Source: Noviherbaspirillum sp. L7-7A (GTDB lineage Bacteria > Pseudomonadota > Gammaproteobacteria > Burkholderiales > Burkholderiaceae_D). From it: DNA of 64,000 nucleotides. The notes under the pieces were generated by a model. It was not told the DNA's origin. It made no database searches and saw only the letters and a list, made by a program, of their open reading frames with translations. This document shows positions 8,026 through 18,209 of this stretch, one piece after another (the first letter of the stretch is position 1; every line of letters begins with the position of its first letter). The translations under genes were made by a program, and so were the position numbers. The stretch covers positions 186,001 through 250,000 of the forward strand of contig NZ_JAHQRJ010000002.1 in NCBI RefSeq assembly GCF_019052805.1, given 5' to 3'.

Positions 8026-9118
8026 TTAAAAGGTTGGTTGGGACGGGGTGGATTTCACGTGCGGGGTGTTGTAGTGCTCAACAATGAGGGTGATGCCGCG
8101 CTCATTGGGGCAGATGAATGTCCGCTGACGACGAGCATAATTTCGTCGGCACCTGTACGTTCGTGCAGGGCTTCGCGAGGATCTGCGACGGCAGCGGGGT
8201 GCTGTGGAAAGTTTGATCGGTGTAGGCGGCGATGATCTGATCCTCCTGCATTGTCGCCGGGTAAGCCTCGACTTCGTCTGGCGGCAGCAGCAAGTAGCCT
8301 TCGCGCTTGAACATACGCAGCATGGCCATCGCTGACGTCCTGGCCTGTCGCTTTGCCGCGGTCCTGTCATCGCTGATCGCAACAGGAATACTGACAAGAA
8401 TGTAGGGCTTGTCGAGAACGTCAGAAGTCTTAAAGGTTTCCCGATAGATGCGCAAGGCCGTGTCGATGTCGGCGTCGCCGAACCGCATCGCAAACGCATA
8501 CAGTCGACCAAGCTGCGCTGCCAAATGCGCCGAATAGGGTGAAGAGCCTAGTATCCAGATCTCGGTGCCAAAAGATTCCGAGGGCACGCGGTTCTGAGCA
8601 GCCTGCCAGGGACCGGGCACTGCGTGGACATGCCGATACAGATGGCTAGATGGAAACTCATCCCCCAGGAAACCGAGCAGCTCAAGCACCTGGTGCGGAA
8701 ATCCGTCGTTGGCGTTTGCGCTGCGCCGCAGCGCCGCTGCGGTCGCGCCATCGGTGCCTGGAGCGCGGCCAAGGCCAAGATCGATGCGGTTCGGAGCCAG
8801 GGCCTCGAGCATTTCGAACTGCTCGGCGATCAGCAGCGGCACATGGTTTGGAAGCACCACGCCGCCCGCGCCGAGGCAGATGCGGGCCGTCTCTGCGATG
8901 AACCGGGCTACCATCAGCGGTGGCAAAGAGACTGAAGTGGCGCCCATCCCGTGGTGCTCGGACATCCAAAACCGGTGGTATCCGCGCTTGTCCGCCGTCC
9001 GGGCCAGCGAGATGGTGCTCGCTAGCCCCTGTGCTGCGGTCCTCCCGACGCCGGTGCCTCCGTTCGCCAGCACGGACAAAGTGAAAGGCGCTGTGCCAGA
9101 TGGGGAAACGAATTGCAT
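8026..9118 (-). pseudogene. LLM-class flavin-dependent oxidoreductase with two frameshifts near its 3' end
   Basis: Codons from the ATG at 9118 give a luciferase-like protein of the MsnO8 type (LSVLANGGTGVGRTAAQGL, YHRFWMSEHHGMGATSVSLPPLMVARFIAETARICLGAGGVVLPNHVPL, GLGRAPGTDGATAAALRR). The family C-terminus continues in other frames: after FHSTP, AAVADPREALHERTGADEI and then MLVVSGHSS follow in the second frame, and NERGITLIVEHYN in the third, with a stop at 8026. Each shift is explained by one missing base in a run of four G on the plus strand (8196-8199 and 8107-8110). As written, the frame stops at 8102 after a foreign tail. This is either real decay or a homopolymer sequencing error. These enzymes use FMNH2 and O2. 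Confidence 0.8.
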
Positions 9119-9361
9119 GCAGAATCTCTTTCTCGTATAAACGCGGTGGACGCTATGTCAGGCAGCTTGCCCGGCCCGCGGGCAGACTTTCGATGTAATC
9201 GGGCCATGTCCATCTCACGCTTCCAAGGCTTCACGCCCTGCCACCTATCGGTGCCTTCCGTTGTTTCTGGAGCACCACCGTCGGCACGGACGTGGCGCCC
9301 TTGCAAGTCGTCACGTGTCTTACGCAAACGGGACCGCTGCAGAGCGCAGGAAAAGTGGGGC

Positions 9362-10249
9362 TCAGAACTTCAATATGTCGCCATCAGACGGAATACGCAC
9401 GCGGTCGCCAATCTTGTGTTGCTTTACATGCTCGCGCAGTTCTTTGCGGCTTAGCGTCATGTGATTGATCGCATCCATATGGACGGCGATGATAGTGGCG
9501 CTAGGCATGGCCTGGTAAGCATGCAGAACGTCGTCCTTACCCATGATGATGGACCCGGTATAACTCTTCATGCGGGCATCGCCGGCGTTGAGGATGATGA
9601 CGTCTGGCTTGAACTTTGCCAACGTGTCATCAACTGTCGCATTCCACACGGTGTCGTCTACGAGGTAAATTGTCTTGGCGCCGCTCGCCTGGAAGACCAC
9701 GCCCATCGCTTCGCCTAAGGCATCGCCCAAAGGCTTCTTGCTGTACATCTCTTCAGTGCCATGCCGACCGCCGGCCTTTGTCAGATGGACGCCTTCGAAT
9801 TCCGTAGTGCCGGTCAGGATATGGACATTTGTATAGCCCTGGCTACGTATTAGCTTTGCATCGGCTTCATGCTGCACAAAGAGCGGCGTCGCTTTCGAAA
9901 TAAATGTCTGATCGCCACCGTCCCAGTGATCGAGGTGAGTGTGCGTGACAATCACGGCATCCACCCCCTTCATGATGTCCGTTACCGCCAGCGGCAGTTC
10001 GACCGTGGGGTTGCGCAATTCGCTGTGGAAAGTGTCAGGAAAGCCGGCGTAGATCCCCTTCTTAGCCAGGAAAGGATCGACCAGAAAGGTCTTGCCCCCA
10101 TAGTGGATTTTCGCCGTGGCGTTGCGTATCTGTTGGACTTGTACGGGTGCTGCAGCGCTTACGGCAGCCGTTGCAGCAGCGTAGAACGGGAAACTCACGG
10201 TTCCCGTGGCGAGGGCCAATGCGCTCACTAACGTTTTGATTGATTTCAT
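9362..10249 (-). CDS. secreted metallo-beta-lactamase-fold hydrolase
   Basis: The product of 295 residues begins with a signal peptide (MKSIKTLVSALALATGTVSF to AAAT). The MBL motif H-T-H-L-D-H-W is present, together with FLVDPFLAKKG near the N-terminus and further metal ligands in DDTVWN and HMDAINH. The pattern resembles the UlaG/L-ascorbate-6-phosphate-lactonase-like branch of exported MBL proteins. It is divergent from the DJ-1/AraC regulator (10373), which probably controls it. The substrate is unknown. Confidence 0.8.
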   Translation of the reverse strand: MKSIKTLVSALALATGTVSFPFYAAATAAVSAAAPVQVQQIRNATAKIHYGGKTFLVDPFLAKKGIYAGFPDTFHSELRNPTVELPLAVTDIMKGVDAVIVTHTHLDHWDGGDQTFISKATPLFVQHEADAKLIRSQGYTNVHILTGTTEFEGVHLTKAGGRHGTEEMYSKKPLGDALGEAMGVVFQASGAKTIYLVDDTVWNATVDDTLAKFKPDVIILNAGDARMKSYTGSIIMGKDDVLHAYQAMPSATIIAVHMDAINHMTLSRKELREHVKQHKIGDRVRIPSDGDILKF

Positions 10250-10372
10250 GTTGTTGCTCTGTTGAGTAAGTAGCGGGGATCAACAGTGTGGGTGTATTGG
10301 CGAAATCGTGACATCGACCCTTATGCCATCTATCGAAACTTTTGGGCCAATATCGGCTATGCTCGGTTCATC

Positions 10373-11332
10373 ATGCAAAAAAAGCCTCCTGTCGTCGCAC
10401 TGATTCTTTATCCTGATTTCAGCCCGTTTCACTTTTCCGTGCCTTACCTGGTCTTCAGCGCCCAGCAGCCTGAAGGACCCCTATTTGATTTGCAAATCGT
10501 TTCATCGGGGGCGCGCACGCTCAACGCCGAGCGTGCCTTGACGGTGCATCCCGATGGCGGGCTGGAACTGGCAAAAACGGCGGACATTCTGATCATGCCT
10601 GGGTGGCACGATCTGAACGCTCGTCCAAGTGACGAACTTGTGGAGGTGCTGTCGCGTGCGCATGCGCGCGGCGCACACGTGGTGGGCCTGTGCTATGGCG
10701 CCTATCCACTGGCGTATGCAGGTCTGCTGGACGGCAAGCGCGCCTCGACGCACTGGATGGCTGAGCAGGATTTCTGCCGGCGCTTCCCGCGTATCAAGCT
10801 CGATATGAATGCGTTGTATGTCGACGAAGACAAGCTGATCACTTCGGCAGGTACTGGCGCAGGACTCGACTGCTGCCTGTACCTAGTGCGGGAATTTTAT
10901 GGTGCCCCCGTGGCCAACAAGGTAGCTCGCACCATGGTCATACCACCGCACCGCGAAGGCGGCCAGGCCCAGTTCATCGAGCAGCCGGTAGCCGCATCCA
11001 CGCAGGATGCGCAGCTCAACATCCTGCTCGATTATTTACGCAACAATCTAGACCAGCCACACAGCATCGACGCCTTGGCCAAGCGCATCGCCATGAGCCG
11101 ACGGACCTTCACGCGGCACTTCATCAAGGCGACTGGCATGACGCTGGTTGATTGGCTAGTCAACGAACGCCTGCGCCGGACGCGCGACCTTCTGGAAACG
11201 ACGTCGCTGTCGATCGATAGGATTGCAGATATGGCGGGGTTCCAGACGTCGACCTCGTTCCGCCAACATTTCAAAAAGCGGTTTCAGGTTAGTCCCAGAA
11301 GCTGGCGCAAGGCATTCGGTGCGATGAAATAG
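10373..11332 (+). CDS. AraC-family regulator with DJ-1/PfpI (GATase1-like) sensor domain
   Basis: I start at the ATG at 10373 (319 residues), where VVALILYPDFSPFHF begins the DJ-1/PfpI fold; the longer frame from 10286 adds an unlike extension. Residues 1-190 show the GATase1-like core with the nucleophile elbow VVGLCYGAYPLAYAG. The C-terminal 100 residues are a double helix-turn-helix (IDALAKRIAMSRRTFTRHFIKATG, IADMAGFQTSTSFRQHFKKRF). Such regulators (the FtrA/GlxA type) often sit beside hydrolase operons; here it diverges from the MBL protein gene. Confidence 0.88.
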   Translation: MQKKPPVVALILYPDFSPFHFSVPYLVFSAQQPEGPLFDLQIVSSGARTLNAERALTVHPDGGLELAKTADILIMPGWHDLNARPSDELVEVLSRAHARGAHVVGLCYGAYPLAYAGLLDGKRASTHWMAEQDFCRRFPRIKLDMNALYVDEDKLITSAGTGAGLDCCLYLVREFYGAPVANKVARTMVIPPHREGGQAQFIEQPVAASTQDAQLNILLDYLRNNLDQPHSIDALAKRIAMSRRTFTRHFIKATGMTLVDWLVNERLRRTRDLLETTSLSIDRIADMAGFQTSTSFRQHFKKRFQVSPRSWRKAFGAMK

Positions 11333-11435
11333 TCAGACGCGCAACCCGACGAGCTTGCGTTAGTTCAGCTATTGGTGGAAATGGTGCTGTATAGATTACT
11401 TCTTGACGCAAGAGGGCGAAGCGCCCGGCTTGCCG

Positions 11436-11712
11436 GTGGGGGGAGCTGGCCACGCGCATGGCCATCCATCAGACCGCCACCAGCAACCTGCTCGACGCGC
11501 TGGAAAAGAACGGCTATGTGCTGAAGTGCTGAAGTCGCGCGACGAGCGCGACCAGCGCGTCGTCAACCTGACGCTGACGCCCCGCCGCGCCAGGGCGCTT
11601 CGCAAGGCGCCGCAGCCGGCACGCGGCCTGCTGCCCGGGCGCTGGGGAGGGTTGGCGCCACCGACCGGGCCAGGCTCGATGCTGGCCTGCAGGCACTGCT
11701 CAATGTGATCGG
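11436..11712 (+). pseudogene. MarR-family regulator remnant with frameshifts
   Basis: Three frames read in turn give a MarR fold: LATRMAIHQTATSNLLDALEKNGYV (recognition helix and wing start), then after a stop KSRDERDQRVVNLTLTP (the conserved MarR wing D-E-R-D-x-R), then ALGRVGATDRARLDAGLQALLNVI (dimerisation helix). Expected N-terminal helices are absent, and at least two frame changes are needed. No intact regulator can be made. Confidence 0.6.
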
Positions 11713-11747
11713 GGGGTGCGGACCAGGAGGCTGGCGAAAAGCCGCTA

Positions 11748-12227
11748 TCATTCACCCTTTAGGCGCGCAGGCGCCTCGGGCGGCGACTCCGGCTCCGGTT
11801 CGCGCGGACAGCGTGAAAACCGCAGCATGCTGCCTTGCCGGGCCGGCCGGTTGTTCTGGCGCAGATACCGGTTCTGCACGTCATAGGCCTGTTCCTCGCT
11901 CTGTAGCACTGCGGTGCAGGAGGTGAAGCCGGCGCTGCCGGTTTGCTTGAACTGCAGCACATGCACCATTTCATGAACGAGGAAGGAGGCATCCACCGGG
12001 TCGTCGAAGTCGAGCTTGTCATCGGCGACGATGCGGTAGCGCTGGGTGTCGAATGCCGCGACCAACCCGGCGCAGCGCACGGGCGCGCTGCTGCAGACGG
12101 TTTTGTTGAGTTCGGCCCGCGGCAGCAGCACTACCGGCGGCAGTTCGCTGACATGGATGCCGGGCAGCCCCGACAGGCTGATTGCCACGCTGAGTAGCTG
12201 GGTCAGGAGTTGCGAGGTGGGATCCAT
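11748..12227 (-). CDS. hypothetical protein with HExxH zinc-peptidase motif (DUF6647-like)
   Basis: I start at the ATG at 12227 (159 residues); the longer frame to 12320 has no support. The centre contains FLVHEMVHVLQFKQ, a minimal HExxH zinc site in a helix, preceded by a beta-rich segment with Cys pairs (KTVCSSAPVRCAG) and followed by SCTAVLQSEEQAYDVQNRYL, where the Glu-Glu could supply a third ligand. The architecture fits small peptidase-like proteins of the DUF6647/DUF4157 kind. No signal peptide is visible. Activity is not established. Confidence 0.6.
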   Translation of the reverse strand: MDPTSQLLTQLLSVAISLSGLPGIHVSELPPVVLLPRAELNKTVCSSAPVRCAGLVAAFDTQRYRIVADDKLDFDDPVDASFLVHEMVHVLQFKQTGSAGFTSCTAVLQSEEQAYDVQNRYLRQNNRPARQGSMLRFSRCPREPEPESPPEAPARLKGE

Positions 12228-12440
12228 GGCTATTCCCGGCATGAGGGTATGGTCAATGCAATGTAGACCAGAAACGCGGTTTTCACACGCACCGCGCTCA
12301 CGGCGTGATGGTCCAGTCAAGCCTGGCTGCTGCGACGCTGGCGCGGCATGCCGCGTTCCAGCCTGCCGGAAACATGGCGCGGACCTTGCATGGCTATCCT
12401 GCCGCCGAACCTTGGTACCGGCATTTCAAGAGGAAAATGT

Positions 12441-12809
12441 ATGAAGGCACTTATCTTCGCCGTTGCACTGATCATCGCTTCGCATGCGCTGCTGCCGCCG
12501 GCCCATGCACAGGCCGGCGAGCCAGGCGAGGCCGACATCCTGGCCCTGGCCCAGCGTGATGTCGCCCGCGCCAACATGCCCATCGTCGAATACCACCGGC
12601 GCCTGGACAAGGGCGATGTGCCGCCGGACATGCTGGTGAAGCTGCATGCGGCGCTCAAGAAAGCCTGCCAGCCTGCAGCTGAACCGCAGGCATGGCAGTG
12701 CGAGGTGCAGATGGAAATGACCGTGCCCAATGGCGGCTTCCGGTCCAGCACGGTGCTGCTGCGCATCGCCAGGGATGGCGACGGCTGGGTGGCTAGCCGC
12801 TTGCGCTGA
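12441..12809 (+). CDS. small secreted protein of unknown function
   Basis: The start at 12441 follows AAGAGGAAAATGT; the product is 122 residues. Residues 1-24 are a signal peptide (MKALIFAVALIIASHALL to AHA-QAG). The mature domain has two Cys residues (KKACQPAAEPQAWQCEV), probably a disulfide, and ends with RIARDGDGWVASRLR. I do not recognise the family. Its last 17 bp overlap the 3' end of cbbZ, to which it is convergent. Confidence 0.65.
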   Translation: MKALIFAVALIIASHALLPPAHAQAGEPGEADILALAQRDVARANMPIVEYHRRLDKGDVPPDMLVKLHAALKKACQPAAEPQAWQCEVQMEMTVPNGGFRSSTVLLRIARDGDGWVASRLR

Positions 12810-13494
12810 GAGCCGCCGGCGCGTGACCGAGCAGGGCCGGCAATTCGTCGAGCGCGTCGATGTAGCCGTTGCAGGGGGCCGCATCCGGCGCGGCGCCATT
12901 GTGATAGCCGTAGCGCACTAGGTACACCGGCATGCCGGCCCGGCCCGCCGCGGTGGCGTCGACGCCCGAGTCGCCCACCATCACGCACTGCACAGGCTGC
13001 GCGCCAAGGCGGCGACAGGCGGCCACCAACAGGGCAGGGTGCGGCTTGAGCGGCAGCGCGGGTTCGCCGCAGGCCACCGTGTCGAAGCAGGGCGACAGGC
13101 CCAGTGCATCGAGCAGCGGTTCGGCATAGGGACGCGGCTTGTTGGTCACGCAGGCCAGCGCATAGCCCAGCCCGCGCAGCATCGTCAGGCCCCGCAGCAC
13201 GCCCGGATAGATCGTGCTGTGGCGACCGTTGCAGTCGAGGTAGTGGCGCTCGAACAGGGCAAGGGCGGTGGCCTCATCGGTCGGCCGCATGCCTGGTGCA
13301 TGGCCCAGCACTTGGCGCACCAGATGCGCCACGCCCCAGCCGATGAAACCGCGAACGGTGTCAAGCGGCAGCGGCGGCCCATCAAGCTGCGCCTGCATCC
13401 GGTTGACCGCCGCGGCGATATCGGGCGCGCTGTCTATCATGGTGCCGTCCAGGTCGACCAGTACGGCCTGCGGCCGCTTTGTGATGGCCACCAT
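12793..13494 (-). CDS. cbbZ: phosphoglycolate phosphatase
   Basis: This HAD-superfamily enzyme of 233 residues has motif I VLVDLDGTMIDSAPD, motif II in ACVTNKPRPY, the conserved Lys of motif III (LKPHP) and motif IV MVGDSGVDATAAGRAG. It is the last gene of the CBB operon, starting 1 bp after the transketolase stop. CbbZ dephosphorylates 2-phosphoglycolate, the product of RuBisCO oxygenation. The operon ends here without the cbbG, cbbK and cbbA genes that follow in Cupriavidus. Confidence 0.93.
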   Translation of the reverse strand: MVAITKRPQAVLVDLDGTMIDSAPDIAAAVNRMQAQLDGPPLPLDTVRGFIGWGVAHLVRQVLGHAPGMRPTDEATALALFERHYLDCNGRHSTIYPGVLRGLTMLRGLGYALACVTNKPRPYAEPLLDALGLSPCFDTVACGEPALPLKPHPALLVAACRRLGAQPVQCVMVGDSGVDATAAGRAGMPVYLVRYGYHNGAAPDAAPCNGYIDALDELPALLGHAPAALSASG

Positions 13495-13495
13495 C

Positions 13496-15499
13496 TCAGC
13501 CTCCCAGCAGTGCTTGCGCGCTGGCCGCGATGTCGGCCGGTGTCAGCCTGAAATAGCCGTAGAGATCGCCGGCCGGCGCTGACTCGCCGAAACGGTCGAT
13601 GCCCATCGCTAGGCCCCTGTCGCCTACCGTTGCCTGCCACAGCCAGGTGACGCCGGCCTCGATGCTCAGCCGCGGCACGCCAGGCGGCAGCACCGCATCG
13701 CGCCGATCTGCCGATTGCGCATGGAAGAGTTCAACGCAAGGCATCGAGACCAGTCGCACCCGATAACCACGTTCACGCAGCAGCGCGGCAGCCTCGGCGG
13801 CTATGCCGACTTCCGAGCCGGTGGCAATGAGCACCAGTTGCGGCGCATCGCAGTCCTGCAGCACATAGCCGCCGCGGGCGATGCCGGCAAGCTGGGCGGC
13901 ATTGCGGGCAAAGGGCTGCAGCGCCTGCCGAGACAGGGCCAGGCAGGTTGGGCCGTCATGACGTTCAATGGCGGCGCGCCAGGCGACAGCCGTCTCGGCG
14001 CCGTCGCATGGCCGCCAGACGCGATTGCCCGGAATCAGGCGCAGCGATGCCAGGTGCTCGACCGGCTGATGCGTCGGGCCGTCCTCGCCCAGACCGATCG
14101 AGTCATGGGTCAGCACATGGATCACCCGCTGTTTCATCAGCGCGGCCATCCGGATTGCATTACGGGAGTAATCCGAGAAAGTGAGGAAGGTGCCGCCGTA
14201 AGGGATGAAGCCGCGATACAGCACCATGCCGTTCATCATCGCCGCCATGCCGAACTCCCGCACGCCATAGCTCAGGTAATTGCCGGCGCCGTGGTCATTG
14301 ACCCGCACCGATGCCTGCACATTGGTCAGGTTGGAGCCGGTGAGGTCGGCCGAGCCACCGAAGAGTTCGGGAAGCATCGGGCTGATGGCTTCCAGCACCA
14401 GCTGGGACGCCTTGCGGGTGGCGAGCTTGCCGGCGAGTTGCGCGTTGTCGGTCAACAGGGCGTCGAAGCAGGCATCCAGGCCAGCCGGCAGTTCACCGTC
14501 GATACGCCGTAGCAGTTCTGCCGCCAGCGCGCCGTGCTCCCCCTGGTAAGCAACAAAGCGGGCCTGCCATTGCTGTTCCAGCGCGGCGCCGCGAACCCGG
14601 CCATCCCAGGCGTCAGCCAGTTCCTGCGGGATCGTGAATGGCGGATGGGTCCAGCCGCCGAGGTCGCGCATGGCCTGGATTTCCTGCGGCCCGAGCGGGG
14701 CGCCATGGACGTCGTGGCCGCCGGCCTTGCCCGGCGCGCCATGGCCTATCGTGGTCTTGCAGCAGATCAGCGTTGGCGCGTCCCGCTGCGCCCTGGCCGC
14801 ATGCAGCGCGGCATCAATGGCTGCCGCATCATGGCCGTTGACATCGGCGATCACGTGCCAGCCATAGGCGCGAAAGCGCTGCGGCGTGTCGTCGGTGAAC
14901 CAGCCGGCCACGTCGCCGTCGATGGATATGCCGTTGTCGTCATACAGCGCGACCAGCTTGTTGAGTTTCAGCGTGCCGGCCAGCGAGCATGCTTCATGGC
15001 TAATGCCTTCCATCAGGCAGCCGTCGCCCAGGAACACATAGGTATGGTTGTCAATCAGGTCGAAGCCCGGCCGGTTGAACTGGACGGCCAGCATTTTCTC
15101 CGCCAGTGCCATGCCGACCGCATTGGCCAGACCTTGGCCGAGCGGCCCGGTGGTGGTCTCGACGCCGGGCGTGATGCCATGTTCCGGATGGCCGGGTGTC
15201 CTGGAATGCAGCTGGCGGAAGCGCCGGATCTCTTCCATCGGCAAGTCATAGCCGGACAGGTGCAGCAGCGCATACAGCAGCATCGAGGCATGGCCGTTGG
15301 ACAGCACGAAGCGGTCGCGCCCCAGCCAGTGCGGATTGGCCGGGTTGTGCCGCAAATGGCGCCGCCACAGCACTTCGGCGATATCGGCCATGCCCAGCGG
15401 CGCGCCGGGATGGCCCGAGGCCGCCTGTTCGACCGCGTCGGCAGCCAGGAAGCGGATTGCGTCGGCCGCGTTCGCGGCCACTTTGTCGGGTGCGTTCAT
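13496..15499 (-). CDS. cbbT: transketolase
   Basis: The 667-residue protein shows all transketolase landmarks: [18 protein letters not shown], the thiamine-diphosphate motif [18 protein letters not shown] ending in [10 protein letters not shown], the [13 protein letters not shown] loop and the C-terminal [28 protein letters not shown]. It moves two-carbon units between sugar phosphates to regenerate ribulose 1,5-bisphosphate precursors. It lies 9 bp downstream of cbbP and 1 bp upstream of cbbZ. Confidence 0.96.
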   Translation of the reverse strand: MNAPDKVAANAADAIRFLAADAVEQAASGHPGAPLGMADIAEVLWRRHLRHNPANPHWLGRDRFVLSNGHASMLLYALLHLSGYDLPMEEIRRFRQLHSRTPGHPEHGITPGVETTTGPLGQGLANAVGMALAEKMLAVQFNRPGFDLIDNHTYVFLGDGCLMEGISHEACSLAGTLKLNKLVALYDDNGISIDGDVAGWFTDDTPQRFRAYGWHVIADVNGHDAAAIDAALHAARAQRDAPTLICCKTTIGHGAPGKAGGHDVHGAPLGPQEIQAMRDLGGWTHPPFTIPQELADAWDGRVRGAALEQQWQARFVAYQGEHGALAAELLRRIDGELPAGLDACFDALLTDNAQLAGKLATRKASQLVLEAISPMLPELFGGSADLTGSNLTNVQASVRVNDHGAGNYLSYGVREFGMAAMMNGMVLYRGFIPYGGTFLTFSDYSRNAIRMAALMKQRVIHVLTHDSIGLGEDGPTHQPVEHLASLRLIPGNRVWRPCDGAETAVAWRAAIERHDGPTCLALSRQALQPFARNAAQLAGIARGGYVLQDCDAPQLVLIATGSEVGIAAEAAALLRERGYRVRLVSMPCVELFHAQSADRRDAVLPPGVPRLSIEAGVTWLWQATVGDRGLAMGIDRFGESAPAGDLYGYFRLTPADIAASAQALLGG

Positions 15500-15508
15500 C
15501 GCGGTCTC

Positions 15509-16393
15509 CTAGAGTTGGCTCATTGCGCGCTTCTTGCGGTCCATCATCCGCCAGATAAAGGGCGTGAAGATCAGCTGCATCGCCAGTTCCATCTTCCCGC
15601 CCGGCACCACGATGGTGTTGGCCCGCGACATGAAGGAGTCCTTCACCATGTTGAGCAGGTACTGGAAGTCGATGCCCTTGGGATTGGCGAAGCGGATCAC
15701 CACGAAGCTTTCGTCCGGCGCCGGTATGTCGCGCGCAATGAAGGGATTGGAGGTGTCCACGCACGGCACCCGCTGGAAGTTCACATGGGTATGGGCGAAT
15801 TGCGGGCAGATGTAGTTCACATAGTCGGGCATGCGCCGCAGGATGGTGTCGGTTACGGCTTCGGTCGAGTAGCCGCGCTTGGACTTGTCGCGCCACAGCT
15901 TCTGTATCCATTCCAGGTTGATCACCGGCACCACGCCGATCAGCAGGTCCGGATGCTTGGCGATGTCGATGTCGCCATGCACCACCGCGCCGTGCAGGCC
16001 TTCGTAGAACAGCAGGTCGGTGCCGCGCTCGATGTCTTCCCAGGGCGTGAAGGTGCCGGGCTTCTGGTCATAGGGCGCGGCCTCCTCGGCATCGTGCAAG
16101 TATTTGCGGCGGCGGCCGGTGCCGCTTTCGCCGTAGCTGCGAAACAGGCCCTCGAGTTCGGCGAACAGGTTGGTATCCGGTCCGAAATGACTGAAGTTGC
16201 GGTCGCCGCTCTTTTCCGCCTCGATCTGTCTTTCCTTCATTTCCTGGCGGTTGTAGCGGTGGAAGCTGTCGCCCTCGATGATGGTGGCGCTGAGGTTCTC
16301 GCGCCGGAAGATGTTCTCGAAGGTGCGCGTCACCGAGGTAGTGCCGGCGCCGGAGGAGCCGGTGATGGCGATGATGGGATAGCGTTCTGACAT
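15509..16393 (-). CDS. cbbP: phosphoribulokinase
   Basis: The protein is 294 residues, typical of the proteobacterial octameric type. The P-loop reads GSSGAGTTSVTRTFENIF at residues 12-29; EGDSFHRYNR and YEGLHGAVVHGDIDIAKHPDLLIGVVPVINLEWIQK, with Walker-B-like and substrate-binding residues, follow. It phosphorylates ribulose 5-phosphate to ribulose 1,5-bisphosphate, the second enzyme unique to the Calvin cycle. It is preceded by cbbF (17 bp gap). Confidence 0.96.
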   Translation of the reverse strand: MSERYPIIAITGSSGAGTTSVTRTFENIFRRENLSATIIEGDSFHRYNRQEMKERQIEAEKSGDRNFSHFGPDTNLFAELEGLFRSYGESGTGRRRKYLHDAEEAAPYDQKPGTFTPWEDIERGTDLLFYEGLHGAVVHGDIDIAKHPDLLIGVVPVINLEWIQKLWRDKSKRGYSTEAVTDTILRRMPDYVNYICPQFAHTHVNFQRVPCVDTSNPFIARDIPAPDESFVVIRFANPKGIDFQYLLNMVKDSFMSRANTIVVPGGKMELAMQLIFTPFIWRMMDRKKRAMSQL

Positions 16394-16410
16394 GGTGCCT
16401 CCAGGTCGTC

Positions 16411-17484
16411 TCAGGCGGGGGTGCGGAACAGGCTGCGCTCGCAGAACAGCGGCTCGGGCAGGTCCATCGGCGGCGGCGCGTTGTGATAGCGCTCGATCAG
16501 TTCCACCTCGTGGCGCGAGCCGAAGATCAGGCCGATGCGCTGGTGGAGCGAGGACGGCGCCACATCCATCACCGGCTGGCGGCCGGTGCTGGCGCGGCCG
16601 CCAGCCTGCTCCATCACGAAGCCGATCGGATTGGCTTCATACAGCAGCCGCAGGCGGCCGGGCATGCGGCTGTCCTTGCTGTCGCGCGGATAGAGGAAGA
16701 CGCCGCCGCGCATCAGGATGCGGTGCGCCTCGGCCACCATAGAAGCGATCCAGCGCATGTTGAAGTCGCGGCCGCGGCTGCCGGTGCGGCCGGCCATGCA
16801 TTCATTCACATAACGCTTCACCGGCTCTTCCCAGAAGCGGCTGTTGGATGCGTTGATCGCGAATTCGCTGGTGTCGGCCGGCACGCTCAGGCGCGGATGG
16901 GTCAGCATGAATTCGCCAAGCTGCGGGCAGAGGGTGAAGCCGTTCACGCCATTGCCCACGGTCAGCACCAGCATCGTGGTCGGGCCGTAGATCGCATAGC
17001 CGGCCGCGACCTGCCGGGTGCCGGACTGCAGGAAGTCCTGCTCTGTCACGGGCTGTTCCGTTTCCGGCGCACGCAGCACCGAAAATATGCTCCCGACCGA
17101 TACATTCACGTCGATGTTGGACGAGCCGTCTAGTGGGTCGAACAGCAGCAGGTAGCGGCCCCTGGGATAGCAGTCGGGTATCTGGTAGGGCGCATCCATT
17201 TCCTCCGAGGCCATGCCGGCCAGATAGCCGCCCCAGTTATTGCCTTCGATGAACAGGGTGTTGCTGATCAGGTCCAGCTTCTGCTGGGACTCGCCTTGCA
17301 CATTTACCGCGCCGGCACCACCAAGCACGCCGCCCAGGGCACCGGCAGCGACCTTGCGGGCGATGCGCTTGCAGCACAGCGCAACATTGAGCAGCAGGCT
17401 GTTGAAGTCGCCGCTGGCGCCGGGGAAGCGGCGCCGTTCCTCGATCAGGAACTGGGTCAGGGTGATGCGCATGTCCGGGTTCAT
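16411..17484 (-). CDS. cbbF: class I fructose-1,6-bisphosphatase
   Basis: I start at the ATG at 17484 with AAAGGAGACAGACG upstream, giving 357 residues; the longer open frame upstream overlaps cbbE and is not conserved. The metal/substrate motif [20 protein letters not shown] is intact, as are GNGVNGFTL and the C-terminal [18 protein letters not shown]. It hydrolyses fructose (and probably sedoheptulose) bisphosphate in the regenerative phase of the cycle. Confidence 0.95.
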   Translation of the reverse strand: MNPDMRITLTQFLIEERRRFPGASGDFNSLLLNVALCCKRIARKVAAGALGGVLGGAGAVNVQGESQQKLDLISNTLFIEGNNWGGYLAGMASEEMDAPYQIPDCYPRGRYLLLFDPLDGSSNIDVNVSVGSIFSVLRAPETEQPVTEQDFLQSGTRQVAAGYAIYGPTTMLVLTVGNGVNGFTLCPQLGEFMLTHPRLSVPADTSEFAINASNSRFWEEPVKRYVNECMAGRTGSRGRDFNMRWIASMVAEAHRILMRGGVFLYPRDSKDSRMPGRLRLLYEANPIGFVMEQAGGRASTGRQPVMDVAPSSLHQRIGLIFGSRHEVELIERYHNAPPPMDLPEPLFCERSLFRTPA

Positions 17485-17515
17485 CGTCTGTCTCCTTTGG
17501 TCTTTTCTCGAATTC

Positions 17516-18208
17516 TTATCGCTCGAGCGCCTGCCGTCGCAGCCGGCGCAGGATGCCGCCATAACCGCCGTCCTCGTCCGGGGCGCCAAACACCGCGCTG
17601 CCGGCAACGAAGGTATCGGCGCCGGCCGCGGCAATGCGGCCGATGTTGTCGGCCTTGACGCCGCCATCGACCTGCAGCCAGATCGGTTGCCCGCCACCGG
17701 CCGCATGCTGGTCGATGCGCATGCGTGCCTCGGCCAGCTTGGCCAGGCTGGCCGGCAGGAAGGACTGGCCGCCGAAGCCGGGATTGACGCTCATGATCAG
17801 CACCAGGTCCAGCCGGTCCATCAGGTGGTCCAGCCAGAACAGCGGTGTTGCCGGATTGAATGCCAGCCCGGCGCGGCAGCCGCATTCACGAATCATGCCC
17901 AGCGTGCGGTCCACATGCCGGCTGGCTTCCGGATGGAAGGTGATGATGTCGGCGCCGGCGGCGGCGAACAGCGGAATCAGCGCATCCACCGGCTCCACCA
18001 TCAGGTGCACGTCGAGCGGTATCGCCACATGCGGTCTGATGGCCTGGCATACCAGCGGGCCTATCGTCAGGTTGGGCACATAGTGGTTGTCCATCACATC
18101 GACATGTACCAGTTCGGCGCCGGCGCTCTCGATGGCCCGCACTTCCTCGCCTAGCCGCGCAAAGTCGGCCGACAGGATGGAAGGCGCAATCCGGATCCGG
18201 GCGCCCAT
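17516..18208 (-). CDS. cbbE: ribulose-phosphate 3-epimerase
   Basis: The start at 18208 lies 1 bp after the cbbY stop codon (TGA-C-ATG) and begins the conserved [18 protein letters not shown]. Metal-binding and catalytic residues are seen in [37 protein letters not shown] and [11 protein letters not shown]. The TIM-barrel enzyme of 230 residues interconverts xylulose 5-phosphate and ribulose 5-phosphate. A longer frame reaching 18238 would overlap cbbY. Confidence 0.94.
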   Translation of the reverse strand: MGARIRIAPSILSADFARLGEEVRAIESAGAELVHVDVMDNHYVPNLTIGPLVCQAIRPHVAIPLDVHLMVEPVDALIPLFAAAGADIITFHPEASRHVDRTLGMIRECGCRAGLAFNPATPLFWLDHLMDRLDLVLIMSVNPGFGGQSFLPASLAKLAEARMRIDQHAAGGGQPIWLQVDGGVKADNIGRIAAAGADTFVAGSAVFGAPDEDGGYGGILRRLRRQALER

Positions 18209-18209
18209 G

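Noticed and set aside
14534-16390. Long plus-strand open frame (618 codons) opposite cbbT and cbbP
   Set aside because: It runs antisense to two unmistakable enzymes, has no ribosome site, and its composition (His/Ala/Arg/Val-rich) is that of a shadow frame in high-GC DNA.
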